Shown here: positions 35,659 through 44,263 of the stretch, piece after piece | How the letters are laid out: each line of letters begins with the position of its first letter | Position numbering within the stretch: the first letter of the stretch is position 1 | Assembly: GCA_902775135.1 (NCBI GenBank) | Contig: CACYKY010000025.1 | Span: forward strand, 1 to 48,008 | DNA: 48,008 nucleotides | Source: an uncultured Bacteroidota bacterium | GTDB taxonomy: Bacteria; Bacteroidota; Bacteroidia; Bacteroidales; P3 | Direction: 5' to 3' | Position numbers and translations under genes: made by a program | Notes under the pieces: generated by a model | What the model was told of the DNA's origin: nothing | What the model saw: only the letters and a program-made list of their open reading frames with translations | Database searches by the model: none

Positions 35659-36541
35659 GTTGGGAAAGATAAGAGAAATACTTGACAGACCTGCGGTGCG
35701 GATAGTGCTGCGGGTGGTGATAGGTACTGTGTTCTGCCTGTCGGCGCTGTCGAAGCTTGTGGCTATCGACCAGTTTGAGCTGTATGTGTACTCGTATGGG
35801 TGGCTGTCGCTGACGGCGAGTTACATGGTTGCGCGCCTATGCATAGGGGTGGAGCTGGTGGTGGCCTTGATGATGTGGGCGGGATGGTACCAGCGGCTTA
35901 CGCGACTGGCGACGTTGCTGATGCTGGTATTCTTCTCATTGGTGCTATGCTATGCCGCGCTGGTGGGGCGAGACGATTCGTGCCAGTGCTTCGGACAGCT
36001 GGTGGAGATGAATCCCGGAGAGAGCCTGCTGAAGAATGCCGTGCTGATAGTGATCGTGCTTCTGTTTGTCCCGAAAGGCGACCGCCCCAGGAAACGCTGG
36101 GGAAAGGCAGTGGCGCTGGCGTTGGGGGTGCTGCTTTTGGTGGTCCCCTTTGTGGTCTCGATTCCCGACAATTGGGGCTTTGGCCCCCACCGCGAACGAT
36201 TCGGCGAAGAATCCCTCGCAGAGGCGGTGGGCGAAGGTGGCAAACTGGCACAGATGGGTATTGGACACGAACGGAGGATGGTGGCTTTTGTCACTCCGAA
36301 TTGCCCCTACTGCAAGTTGGCTCGCGAGAAACTTGGCTCGATGGCCAAGCGGCATGATATCGGGGAAGAGAAGATTGTTTACGTGCAGCCCTCGGATATC
36401 GGCGATTCGCTTTTCATCGCCATCACCTATGGCGCCCGACCGCTGATACTGCTGATGGACGGGAGAGAAGTGAAGTCGACCTACCACCTGAGGAATGTAG
36501 ACGAAAAGGAAGTGAGCGAGTTCTTGGGAGGAGAGAAATAG
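35648..36541 (+). CDS. MauE/DoxX-like membrane protein fused to a thioredoxin-like domain
   Basis: 297 residues. Four N-terminal membrane spans (about 17-140) carry the MauE hallmark DSCQCFG (Cys112, Cys114), a fifth span is near 155-172, and a periplasmic thioredoxin-like domain follows with TPNCPYCK (Cys219-x-x-Cys222) and RPLILLMDGREV in the position of the cis-Pro loop. MauE-type proteins pass electrons across the inner membrane to periplasmic thiol-disulfide proteins. With two exported cysteine-rich lipoproteins directly upstream, it may maintain their disulfides. Confidence 0.85.
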   Translation: MAIELGKIREILDRPAVRIVLRVVIGTVFCLSALSKLVAIDQFELYVYSYGWLSLTASYMVARLCIGVELVVALMMWAGWYQRLTRLATLLMLVFFSLVLCYAALVGRDDSCQCFGQLVEMNPGESLLKNAVLIVIVLLFVPKGDRPRKRWGKAVALALGVLLLVVPFVVSIPDNWGFGPHRERFGEESLAEAVGEGGKLAQMGIGHERRMVAFVTPNCPYCKLAREKLGSMAKRHDIGEEKIVYVQPSDIGDSLFIAITYGARPLILLMDGREVKSTYHLRNVDEKEVSEFLGGEK

Positions 36542-36607
36542 GAGTTGAAATAAAAAAAACATTAATTCTATTATATATTAATTTATCATTTTAAACAACA
36601 AACAACA

Positions 36608-38032
36608 ATGAGCGGTTTTTTTGGTATCGTTTCAGAGAGTCCTTGTATTACCGACCTGTTCTACGGGACTGACTATCATTCGCATCTGGGAACCAAGCGT
36701 GCCGGTATGGCCACTTTTGATGGCAATCAGGCGCACCAGAACATTCACAACATCCAAAACTCGCATTTCCGTCCGAAATTTGCCAAGGACCTTGGGGAAA
36801 TGAAAGGCAATGTGGGCATAGGCATCATCAGCGACACCGAGGCACAGCCGGTGATGGTGAACTCGCATCTGGGCCGTTTTGCCATTGCCACAGTGTCGAA
36901 AATCAACAACATCGAAACGCTGGAAAAAGACTGCCTCTCCAAGCATCAGCAGTTCACAGACCTCTCCATGGGTCGCACCAATCCCACGGAACTTGTAGCC
37001 CTACTCATATCGCAGGGCAAGGATTTTGTGGAAGGCATAGAGAATGTGTACAATAACGTCAAGGGATCGTGCTCGATGCTCATCCTTACCCCCGACGGCA
37101 TTATCGCCGCTCGCGACCGCTACGGCCGTACCCCCATAGTCATAGGACGTCGCGGCAACGACTATGCCCTTGCTTCCGAAAGCCACTCGTATGTGAACCT
37201 CGGCTTTGAAACTTGTCGTTTCGTAGGACCCGGCGAGATTGTCAAGGTTACGGTTGAAGGCGGCATCAAGGTGCTTCGTCCTGCCGAGGAGAAGAACCAG
37301 ATTTGCTCCTTCCTCTGGATCTATTACGGATACCCCTGCACGGAATACGAAGGCATCAATGCCGAAGAGGTGCGCTACAACCTGGGTCGTATCATGGGAT
37401 TGCGCGACGATGTCGACCCCGACTTCGTCAGTCCCATCCCCGACAGCGGTATCGGCATGGCCCTCGGCTACAGCAACGGCCGTCAGATACCCTACAAGCG
37501 CGGCCTCCTCAAATACACCCCCACCTGGAGCCGTTCCTTCATGCCTGTGTCGCAGGCCGACCGGTTCCTGGTGGCCAAGATGAAACTCATACCCAGTAGG
37601 GCCGTGCTCGAAGGCAAAGAGGTGGTGTTCTGCGACGACTCCATCGTTCGTGGCACACAATTGCGCGACAATGTGAAGATGCTCTACGACTACGGCGCCA
37701 AGAAGGTCCACGTCCGCATCTCCTGCCCGCCGCTGGTCCATGGTTGCACCTTCCTCAACTTCTCCGAGTCGAAGACCGACCGTGAACTCATCACCCGTCG
37801 TGTCATCGAAGAACTTGAGGGAGTGCCCGCCGCGCAGCTTCCCGTGGAACGTCTGCAACTCTACCACAATGCTCAGACGCCTGAATATGCGCGCATGGTG
37901 GAGGTTATCCGCCAGCATGTTGGTGTCGATACCTTGAAATTCAATACCGTTGAGGATGTCTGCGAAGCCATTGGCATGCCCAAAGAACGCATTTGCACCC
38001 ATTGCTTCGACGCTAGCTCCTACGGCGATTGA
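36608..38032 (+). CDS. PurF-like amidophosphoribosyltransferase paralogue without the catalytic Cys
   Basis: 474 residues, the normal length for PurF. The C-terminal phosphoribosyltransferase domain keeps the PRPP motif VVFCDDSIVRGTQ (about residue 339). The N-terminal glutaminase-like domain begins MSGFFGIVS where true PurF begins MCGIxG: the nucleophile Cys2 is Ser. Residues such as YHSHLGTKRAGMATFDG are otherwise family-like. This SGFFG form is a known paralogue in Bacteroidetes. It probably cannot release ammonia from glutamine in the normal way and may use free ammonia or have another role. It stands alone. Confidence 0.88.
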   Translation: MSGFFGIVSESPCITDLFYGTDYHSHLGTKRAGMATFDGNQAHQNIHNIQNSHFRPKFAKDLGEMKGNVGIGIISDTEAQPVMVNSHLGRFAIATVSKINNIETLEKDCLSKHQQFTDLSMGRTNPTELVALLISQGKDFVEGIENVYNNVKGSCSMLILTPDGIIAARDRYGRTPIVIGRRGNDYALASESHSYVNLGFETCRFVGPGEIVKVTVEGGIKVLRPAEEKNQICSFLWIYYGYPCTEYEGINAEEVRYNLGRIMGLRDDVDPDFVSPIPDSGIGMALGYSNGRQIPYKRGLLKYTPTWSRSFMPVSQADRFLVAKMKLIPSRAVLEGKEVVFCDDSIVRGTQLRDNVKMLYDYGAKKVHVRISCPPLVHGCTFLNFSESKTDRELITRRVIEELEGVPAAQLPVERLQLYHNAQTPEYARMVEVIRQHVGVDTLKFNTVEDVCEAIGMPKERICTHCFDASSYGD

Positions 38033-38070
38033 AGAAACATTGAATACCGGAACGAAAAAGCACCCAAGCC

Positions 38071-39888
38071 TTGAAAAGATACCTGCTACTCTTACTCTCC
38101 CTGATGGCTATCGGCGCCGCCCATGCCCAGAAGCATGGCGGACCTACGGTGATATCGGTCGCCGATATCCTCCCCAACTATGGGCTGGACACGCTGATGG
38201 TAAACGATACATCGTACGTCATCGACTATCTGCAAAGCCAGCCGCAGAACTATGTCGAGCTGACCAACTATTGCGTAGGCGTCCGCACACGTGCCACCAA
38301 CGCTATCAACTCCATCGAGAATGACTATCGCCATAGCGACAGCCTCATCTGGATTGACTCCAACACGGTGCTAGCCGACTACAATATTTTTGAGTACCGT
38401 TTGCGCCGTTTGGCCGACTTCATGGGGCGCATGAGCATCCGCTATAGTCGGTTGGAACAGCAACGTGTGGAAGCCGAGAAGGAGGCTGCCCGCAGGCGTG
38501 CCATCGAGGAAGCCGAACGTCAGCAGCGCGAACGCGACAAGCAGGCTTCGGACCTCCGTTCCAGCATCGATCTTCACCACCGTGCCATCATCAAAGAGTG
38601 TGACGGCTCCGGTATCCGCGACAAGAACCGTATCAAGGAACTCAAGGACCTTTACTATTCCTATCTGATGGTCTATAACAAGTATGACCTCTCCACCGGT
38701 CACGCTACGCAGGAATCCATCAATCAACTCGACGAGCTCAATGCCTTCCAAAACGACCTGCTGGAAAACGTCATCGGCCCCAATTCCTTCCCCGCGCAGA
38801 TTGAGAACTTCAAGAATCAGCTGAAGGTGCGTTGCGAAAAGGACAACAGCGATGTCCTCCGCAGCTACTCCCGTGTTTTCAAACAGTCGCCTCTTCCGCA
38901 GGTGGCCTTTGCCGACGTGCGTGAGTATGGCGACTACATCAACCGGCTGCAGACCATCATCAACGTCCAGAACCGTTATCTGCAGACCCTCGACCTCCGT
39001 GCCACTATCAACACCAACACCGATCAGATTTTGCAAATCTACGGTAAGAAGTATCGCGATGCGGCCAACTCCTACAAGGAGGTTCTGCGGGGTATCAACA
39101 CCGTGCCCTCCTTCACCGACAATGCCGGCAGTCTCAATTTCATACGCAGTCTTGAAGACTTCATCGCTGCCCAGCAACGCTACATAGACCTCTACAGCTA
39201 CTTCGAGGATATCAGTATTCGATCCGACTCGATCCTCAATGGTCGCCAGAACCATTTCCGCGACATCGTCAGCGCCTATCGGAGCATCCAACCCAGCCTC
39301 ATCCCTTGGCCCAAGTTCAAGAATGAGGATGGCGCTATGCTCTATGAGGAACAGCTCGACCAGGTGGTCAAGGTGCAGCAATGCTACCTTCAGGCCATTG
39401 CGATGCGTACGGAAATCGAACGTCTGGACGACACGCTGATGGATGGCCGCAAGGCCGACCGCACGCTCTACAACGGCTACCGGCTCTTCCGCAAGCAGGC
39501 CGATCTGGTGCCCTCTTTCTCCACCTTTGAGCGTGGAGAGAGTTTTCTCGCCATGCTTGCTTCGCATCTCGAGATGCAGCAACTCTGTGCCGCTACCCTT
39601 GCCAAACGGCAGGTCATCACCGACAATGCCGAACGCATCGCCGGCAAGCGCTCCCAGTATGCCAACATCGCGAAAGCCTACAAGCGACTGGCCCGAATCT
39701 ACGATGACTTTGGCGAGATTACCAACACCGAGGACCTGCGCCGCTATGCCCGGCAAACCGATGCCTACATCGAGATGCAGGAGGCTTTCCTGAAGCTCAT
39801 CGCCAGCGACTATGCCTCCTCCAGCGATTCACAACTCAGGAAGGAAACCGATGTGGAAAGGATCAAGACGGTGATAGGCCTTAAGTAA
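38071..39888 (+). CDS. Secreted coiled-coil protein of unknown function
   Basis: 605 residues starting at a TTG, accepted because it yields a perfect signal peptide (KRYLLLLLSLMAIGAAHAQ). No in-frame ATG does so. Residues 126-160 are a charged coiled coil (RVEAEKEAARRRAIEEAERQ). The rest is helical, with a loosely repeated unit ending in phrases like DYINRLQTIINVQNRYLQT, FIAAQQRYIDLYS, LDQVVKVQQCYLQA and YARQTDAYIEMQEAF. That makes at least four helical repeats of about 80 residues. Probably periplasmic. It lies 38 bp after the PurF paralogue and may be co-transcribed with it. Confidence 0.75.
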   Translation: MKRYLLLLLSLMAIGAAHAQKHGGPTVISVADILPNYGLDTLMVNDTSYVIDYLQSQPQNYVELTNYCVGVRTRATNAINSIENDYRHSDSLIWIDSNTVLADYNIFEYRLRRLADFMGRMSIRYSRLEQQRVEAEKEAARRRAIEEAERQQRERDKQASDLRSSIDLHHRAIIKECDGSGIRDKNRIKELKDLYYSYLMVYNKYDLSTGHATQESINQLDELNAFQNDLLENVIGPNSFPAQIENFKNQLKVRCEKDNSDVLRSYSRVFKQSPLPQVAFADVREYGDYINRLQTIINVQNRYLQTLDLRATINTNTDQILQIYGKKYRDAANSYKEVLRGINTVPSFTDNAGSLNFIRSLEDFIAAQQRYIDLYSYFEDISIRSDSILNGRQNHFRDIVSAYRSIQPSLIPWPKFKNEDGAMLYEEQLDQVVKVQQCYLQAIAMRTEIERLDDTLMDGRKADRTLYNGYRLFRKQADLVPSFSTFERGESFLAMLASHLEMQQLCAATLAKRQVITDNAERIAGKRSQYANIAKAYKRLARIYDDFGEITNTEDLRRYARQTDAYIEMQEAFLKLIASDYASSSDSQLRKETDVERIKTVIGLK

Positions 39889-39908
39889 GTGACTATCGAG
39901 CAAAAGTA

Positions 39909-39937
39909 AAGCGCCCGCATTCGCGGGCGCTTCCTTT
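39909..39937. terminator. Rho-independent terminator between convergent genes
   Basis: AAGCGCCCGC and GCGGGCGCTT (39909-39918 with 39923-39932) form a perfect 10-bp stem with loop ATTC, followed by CCTTTTG. It serves the coiled-coil gene and may also serve pepD from the other side. Confidence 0.88.
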
Positions 39938-39956
39938 TGTGTATATGACCTGGAGG

Positions 39957-41414
39957 TTATTTCTTCACAGGAATGCTCTCCAGCGTAGCCACGAGGTAGT
40001 CGTAGAACTTCTTGCTGCTGGGGATGTTGGCGCGCTCGTCGGGGCTGTGGGGGCTCTGCAGCGTGGGACCGAAGGAGATCATCTCCATGTCGGGATACTT
40101 GCCGCCGAGCAGGCCGCACTCCAAGCCGGCGTGGATGGCAACCACAGCGGGCTCTTTCTTGTAGAGTTTCTTGTAGACCTGCTTCATGGTCTTCAGCAGC
40201 TGGCTCTCCATGTTGGGTTTCCAGCCGGGATAGGCACCGCTGAGTTGGCATTTGCCGCCAGCCAGCTCGGCCAGGCACACCAGGCGCTCGGCGAGGGCTT
40301 CCTTGGCGGTATCAACGCTCGAACGCAGCAGGGCTTTCACGGTGAAGTTCTTGCTGGCGGTGGTCTTCACGATGGCCAGGTTCAGCGAGGTCTCCACGAG
40401 GCCTTCCATATCTTTGCTCATGCGGATGACGCCGTTGGGGGCCACCATCATGAGGTTGATGATCTTCTGAGTGTCGGCATCGGTGATGACGTTGGGGGTC
40501 ATGCGCACCTTCTCGTATTTCATGAAGAAGTCGGGCTCCACATTGCCAAGCTCTTTCTTCACCCATCCGGCCACTTTGTCGAGCTCCTTCAGGATGCAGT
40601 CGGTGTGCTCCTTGGGGAAGGCGATGACGGCTTCGGCATCGCGCGGGATGGCGTTGCGCATGTTGCCGCCCTCGATGCTGATCAGACGCAGGCCGCACTC
40701 GGCAACCCAGCGCAGGTGGCGGAACATCAGTTTGTTGACGTTGGCACGTCCGCTGTTGATCTCCATGCCGCTGTGGCCTCCTTTGAGTCCGCCGAAGGTC
40801 ACTTTGTAGGCCACCATGCCCTTTGGGGCCTTCTCGGTGGCGAAGGGGATATTGAGGGTGGCATCGACACCGCCGGCGCAGCCCACATAGAGCTCGCCCT
40901 CGGTCTCGCTGTCGAGGTTCAGCAGGTAGTCGCCGTGCAGCTCGCCCTTCTTCAGGCCGAAGGCACCGGTCATACCGGTCTCTTCATCGGTGGTGATGAG
41001 GGCCTCGAGGGGGCCGTGCTTGATGGTCTTCGAGGTGAAGACGCCCATGATGGCAGCCACACCCAAGCCGTCGTCGGCTCCCAGGGTGGTGTCGTCGGCA
41101 TACACCCAGTCGCCAACAATCTTGGTCTTGATGGGGTCCTTCAGGAAGTCGTGCTTCTTGCCGGCACGGGCCTGCGGCACCATGTCCATGTGGGCCTGCA
41201 GCACCACGGGGTGCACTTTCTCCATACCTTTGGTGGCGGGCTTGCTCAGGATGATGTTGCCCACTTTGTCAACGCGGCATGCAATCTTGTTCTTTTTTGC
41301 CCAGTTCACAAGGAATTCGCGCACAATCTCTTCGTGCTTCGAGGGACGGGGACATTTGGTGAGAGCATCGAAATTGCTCCACAACTCTTTGGGTTCAAGG
41401 TCTTTGATTGTCAT
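39957..41414 (-). CDS. pepD: Aminoacyl-histidine dipeptidase PepD (Xaa-His dipeptidase)
   Basis: 485 residues, full length for this M20 family zinc peptidase. Metal and catalytic residues are all visible: AHMDMVPQ (His75, Asp77), LGADDGLG (Asp114), TTDEETGMTGAF (Glu144 catalytic base, Glu145 zinc), and the lid domain between about 190 and 380 with GGLKGGHSG. It cleaves dipeptides such as carnosine-like Xaa-His in the cytoplasm. Monocistronic, with its own promoter upstream and the terminator at 39909-39937 downstream. Confidence 0.95.
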   Translation of the reverse strand: MTIKDLEPKELWSNFDALTKCPRPSKHEEIVREFLVNWAKKNKIACRVDKVGNIILSKPATKGMEKVHPVVLQAHMDMVPQARAGKKHDFLKDPIKTKIVGDWVYADDTTLGADDGLGVAAIMGVFTSKTIKHGPLEALITTDEETGMTGAFGLKKGELHGDYLLNLDSETEGELYVGCAGGVDATLNIPFATEKAPKGMVAYKVTFGGLKGGHSGMEINSGRANVNKLMFRHLRWVAECGLRLISIEGGNMRNAIPRDAEAVIAFPKEHTDCILKELDKVAGWVKKELGNVEPDFFMKYEKVRMTPNVITDADTQKIINLMMVAPNGVIRMSKDMEGLVETSLNLAIVKTTASKNFTVKALLRSSVDTAKEALAERLVCLAELAGGKCQLSGAYPGWKPNMESQLLKTMKQVYKKLYKKEPAVVAIHAGLECGLLGGKYPDMEMISFGPTLQSPHSPDERANIPSSKKFYDYLVATLESIPVKK

Positions 41415-41461
41415 AACAAGGTGTAATTTTTGTGTTGATATTTATTCATTGTTACGAGTTG

Positions 41462-41493
41462 CAAAGTTACGTTTTTTTTTCCATTCCACCAAA
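41462..41493 (-). promoter_or_regulatory. Promoter of pepD
   Basis: On the minus strand TTTG (41493-41490), 20 bp, then TAACTTTG (41469-41462): a canonical Bacteroidetes promoter about 48 bp before the pepD ATG. Confidence 0.8.
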
Positions 41494-41534
41494 TACTTTT
41501 TTTACTTTGCACCTCATCCATCATCCTTTAGCCT

Positions 41535-42098
41535 TCAGCCCTCATAGTGCAGGTCGAAGTATTGGAGGATGGAGGTGACCAGCTGTTTCATTTCTGTATG
41601 TTGGCGCTGGGCCTTGCGCGAGGCGTCGGGAGGCAGAGGGGCCGAGGGGTTGAGGGCTGTCACGGGAGTGAAGGCGGTGTGGAAGGCGGCGAGGATGTTG
41701 TGTCGCGTTGCGGCCGCCAGGTCGTCGGCCGGAGGGGTGGGGGGCAGCATGGTGAATTCTCCCACGATGAGGTCGGCGGCCTCGGTGGCGTACTCTCCTT
41801 GTATGAAGAGGAGTTTCTGGAGGGGCGACCAGAGGGTGGTGAGCGGAGTGTGGGAGGCGGAGAGCTGCGCAGGACGCTCTATGAGGTGATAGGTCAGATG
41901 CCGCATGGGGTCGCGATAGGAGTAGAGGGGGTAGTGGTCGGAGTCGAGTTCCATATCCTCCCTCCTGGCCAGGCGGAGACGGTAGAGGTGGTTCAGGTCG
42001 TCGACGAAGGTGTAGTTGGGCGCCGAGGTGTGGAAGAGGATGAGCGCGAGGCCCTGAAAGGGGTCCTCTTCGGGTTCAAGGTCGAAGGTGTATCTCAT
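41535..42098 (-). CDS. Small cytosolic protein, possibly IPExxxVDY-like
   Basis: 187 residues from the ATG at 42098. An upstream extension is read antisense to the radical SAM gene in another frame and is low-complexity, so it is rejected. Residues 1-110 (FQGLALILFHTSAPNYTFVDDLNHLYRL, FDLHYEG at the end) recall the Bacteroidetes IPExxxVDY proteins, which have an N-terminal domain with alternating strands and Leu-Asn loop, but the match is weak. A Pro/Ala-rich linker splits the C-terminal helix. Last gene of the minus-strand run GH20-hydE-lipoprotein-pflX. Confidence 0.6.
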   Translation of the reverse strand: MRYTFDLEPEEDPFQGLALILFHTSAPNYTFVDDLNHLYRLRLARREDMELDSDHYPLYSYRDPMRHLTYHLIERPAQLSASHTPLTTLWSPLQKLLFIQGEYATEAADLIVGEFTMLPPTPPADDLAAATRHNILAAFHTAFTPVTALNPSAPLPPDASRKAQRQHTEMKQLVTSILQYFDLHYEG

Positions 42099-42120
42099 GA
42101 GGTCTGTTTTTCGTGGTGTG

Positions 42121-43044
42121 TCATTTGAATGGCTTGTCGCTGTCGGCGAAGTCGGGACGGTAGTTGCTGTTGGCGTCGGGTGCCTGGAGCCAGCCGTCGA
42201 AGCCCAGTTCCTGGTAGCGCTGTGCGGCGATGGCGTACTCGTCGGCACTCAGCGTGCGGTCGATGGGGGAGGGGAGGTTCCGTCGCGGAGGATAGTACTG
42301 CGACATGAGGGCCACGTGGAGCGTGGGGGCGAAGAAGTTGTCGGCCAGCCAGTCGAGGCAGTCGAGGGTGTTCTGCAGGTGTCCCGGGAGGACGAGGTGG
42401 CGCACGATGAGTCCGCGGTAGGCCACTCCGTTGTCGTCCGTCTTGAGGCTGCTCCCCACCTGCCGTTTCATCTCCAGCAGGGCGGCGGTGGCCACCTCGG
42501 GATAGTCGGCGGCGTGACTGTAGCGGGCTGCAAGGTCGCGGTCGAGGTATTTGAGGTCGGGCAGGTAGATGTCCACCAGCCCTTCGAGGGCCTGCAGGGT
42601 CTCCACGCGCTCGTAGCCGGAGGAGTTGTACACCACCGTGGGGTGAACCCCTTGGGCGTGCAGCTCGTCGAGTAGTTGGGGGATGAGGTGCGCATAGTGT
42701 GCGGCGGTGACAAATCCCAGCAATCCGTTGGATTGGGCAAGGAGAGGGATGATATCCTGCGTCAGGCGGTGGATGTCGGCGGAAGGGAGTGTGAGGGGAG
42801 AGGCGGGAGAGGTGCCGCTGATTTGGTAGTTCTGGCAGAAGATGCAATGGAGGTTGCAATGGGCGAAGAAGATGTTGACGATACCCCCATTGCCGGCCAA
42901 GGGAGGCTCCTCGCCGGTGTGAATGGTGACGGAGGCCACCGCCGCTTCGGCCGCCGCTCCGCAGTAGCCGCGTTCGCGAGTGCGGTCAACTCCGCACATC
43001 CGCGGACAGAGCGTGCAGGGGTTTATGCTCAATCCCAGCTGCAT
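42121..43044 (-). CDS. Radical SAM protein, PflX-like (COG1313)
   Basis: 307 residues from the ATG at 43044. Cysteines at 10, 13, 17 and 28 (CTLCPRMC..GYC) could hold an extra cluster, then FFAHCNLHCIFC (Cys63, 67, 70) is the radical SAM CxxxCxxC, and EEPPLAG, YNSSGYE and DIYLPDLKY are family motifs. PflX-type proteins resemble pyruvate formate-lyase activating enzyme; their substrate is unsettled. The start overlaps the lipoprotein gene by 16 bp, so the two are co-translated. HydE upstream is a second radical SAM enzyme in the same run. Confidence 0.88.
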   Translation of the reverse strand: MQLGLSINPCTLCPRMCGVDRTRERGYCGAAAEAAVASVTIHTGEEPPLAGNGGIVNIFFAHCNLHCIFCQNYQISGTSPASPLTLPSADIHRLTQDIIPLLAQSNGLLGFVTAAHYAHLIPQLLDELHAQGVHPTVVYNSSGYERVETLQALEGLVDIYLPDLKYLDRDLAARYSHAADYPEVATAALLEMKRQVGSSLKTDDNGVAYRGLIVRHLVLPGHLQNTLDCLDWLADNFFAPTLHVALMSQYYPPRRNLPSPIDRTLSADEYAIAAQRYQELGFDGWLQAPDANSNYRPDFADSDKPFK

Positions 43045-43229
43045 ACGGAATAGTATTGCACTCCGCCAAAGAAGACCATATCGGGGCAGGTGACGCCGCG
43101 ATCGTCCACCTCGTCGGCGGTGTAGGTGTGGACGCTGCTGTCGTAGCCGATGCATGTGCAGGTCTTGTGGCACGAGGTGAGAAGAATCGTCGCCAGCAGG
43201 GCGACGGCGGGTAGAAGTATCTTTTTCAT
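43029..43229 (-). CDS. Small cysteine-rich lipoprotein C
   Basis: 66 residues from the ATG at 43229; an in-frame ATG at 43253 overlaps the hydE stop (ATGA) and may be the coupled start. Lipoprotein signal KKILLPAVALLATILLTSC. The mature part begins CHKTCTCIG, then VTCPDM and ends SVCSWD. The C-x-K-(x)-C-x-C start, a C-x-D in the middle and a C near the end match lipoproteins A and B at 35.1-35.7 kb. It is sandwiched between hydE and pflX with overlaps on both sides. Confidence 0.75.
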   Translation of the reverse strand: MKKILLPAVALLATILLTSCHKTCTCIGYDSSVHTYTADEVDDRGVTCPDMVFFGGVQYYSVCSWD

Positions 43230-43249
43230 GTGTGACTGTTTTCCGTTTG

Positions 43250-44263
43250 TCATTGTTCGGTGGGCTTTGCGTAGTCGCCGCGCGAGTCGGGGATGTCGAA
43301 TCCTATGGCCTGCAGGCGCAGACGCAGGTCGGCGGCACTCTCGGCGGCTTCGGAGCCGGTGGAGAGTTTGTTGTTGTATATGGAGTAGAGGGCACGCGTG
43401 TCCTGCGGCGAAAGGTTGGGCATCACGACGTTGGCGCCGGCCATGATGGCGCGTTCGCGTCCTGTGGGGTGCAGGGTGCCGAGGGCTGTGGTGGCGGGCA
43501 GCAGCACATGGGGGTGCAGCAGGCGTATGATGGCCAGCAGGCGCAGCGTGAGCTCCACGCTTCCGGCCCGTTCGTGCTCGAAGGGGGTGCCGTCGGCGGG
43601 GATGAAGGGACCTATGCCCACCATCTCGGGACGGAAACTCTCAATGAATTCCAGGTCCTTCATCAGGGTGTCCAAGCTCTGTCCCGGCGACCCCACCATG
43701 AAGCCTGCCCCCACCTGGAAGCCCAGGTCGCGCAGGTCGTGGAGGCATTGCATGCGGTAGTCGAAGCTCATCTCGGCCGGATGGAGGTGGGCGTAGTGGG
43801 CGGCATCGGCGGTCTCATGGCGCAGGAGGTAGCGGTCGGCGCCGGCATCGCGCAGGCGGCGGAAGCTGTCGCGTCCCCTTTCGCCCAGCGAGAGGGTGAC
43901 GGCGCAGTCGGCATACCGGCGCTTGATCTCCTCTATCAGCTTGCACAGCACTTCGTCCGTGAACCAGGCGTCCTCGCCGCCCTGCAGCACGAAGGTGCGG
44001 AACCCCAGCCGGTGGCCGATCTCGCAGCATTGCAGTATCTGCTCCGGCGACAGCCGGTAGCGCTTCGTCAGGGCCGAACGTCGGATGCCGCAGTAGAGGC
44101 AGTTGTTGCGACAATGGTTGCTTATCTCGATGAGTCCGCGCATGAAGACATTGCGTCCGTAAACCTCGTCGCGCACACGCGAGGCCTCCCCGAAGAGCTC
44201 CTCTATGGCCATCGGGTCGCTGGTGGTCAGCAGGTGGCGGATGCTATTTGATGATAAATTCAT
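43250..44263 (-). CDS. hydE: [FeFe]-hydrogenase maturase HydE
   Basis: 337 residues. Radical SAM motif SNHCRNNCLYCGI (Cys51, 55, 58); HydE features VLQGGED, LRHETAD, GFMVGSPGQ, and the C-terminal TTALGTL..GRERAIMAGANVVMPNLSP. HydE helps build the di-iron subcluster of [FeFe]-hydrogenase. No HydF, HydG or hydrogenase is in the window, so they would have to be elsewhere; otherwise the gene serves a different substrate, as PylB-like relatives do. It overlaps the GH20-like gene by 20 bp and the lipoprotein's alternative start by 4 bp. Confidence 0.88.
   Translation of the reverse strand: MNLSSNSIRHLLTTSDPMAIEELFGEASRVRDEVYGRNVFMRGLIEISNHCRNNCLYCGIRRSALTKRYRLSPEQILQCCEIGHRLGFRTFVLQGGEDAWFTDEVLCKLIEEIKRRYADCAVTLSLGERGRDSFRRLRDAGADRYLLRHETADAAHYAHLHPAEMSFDYRMQCLHDLRDLGFQVGAGFMVGSPGQSLDTLMKDLEFIESFRPEMVGIGPFIPADGTPFEHERAGSVELTLRLLAIIRLLHPHVLLPATTALGTLHPTGRERAIMAGANVVMPNLSPQDTRALYSIYNNKLSTGSEAAESAADLRLRLQAIGFDIPDSRGDYAKPTEQ

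Noticed and set aside
43045..43173. N-terminal extension of the PflX-like protein
   Set aside because: It is Arg/His-rich, overlaps the lipoprotein gene in another frame, and the family begins just before the first Cys motif.
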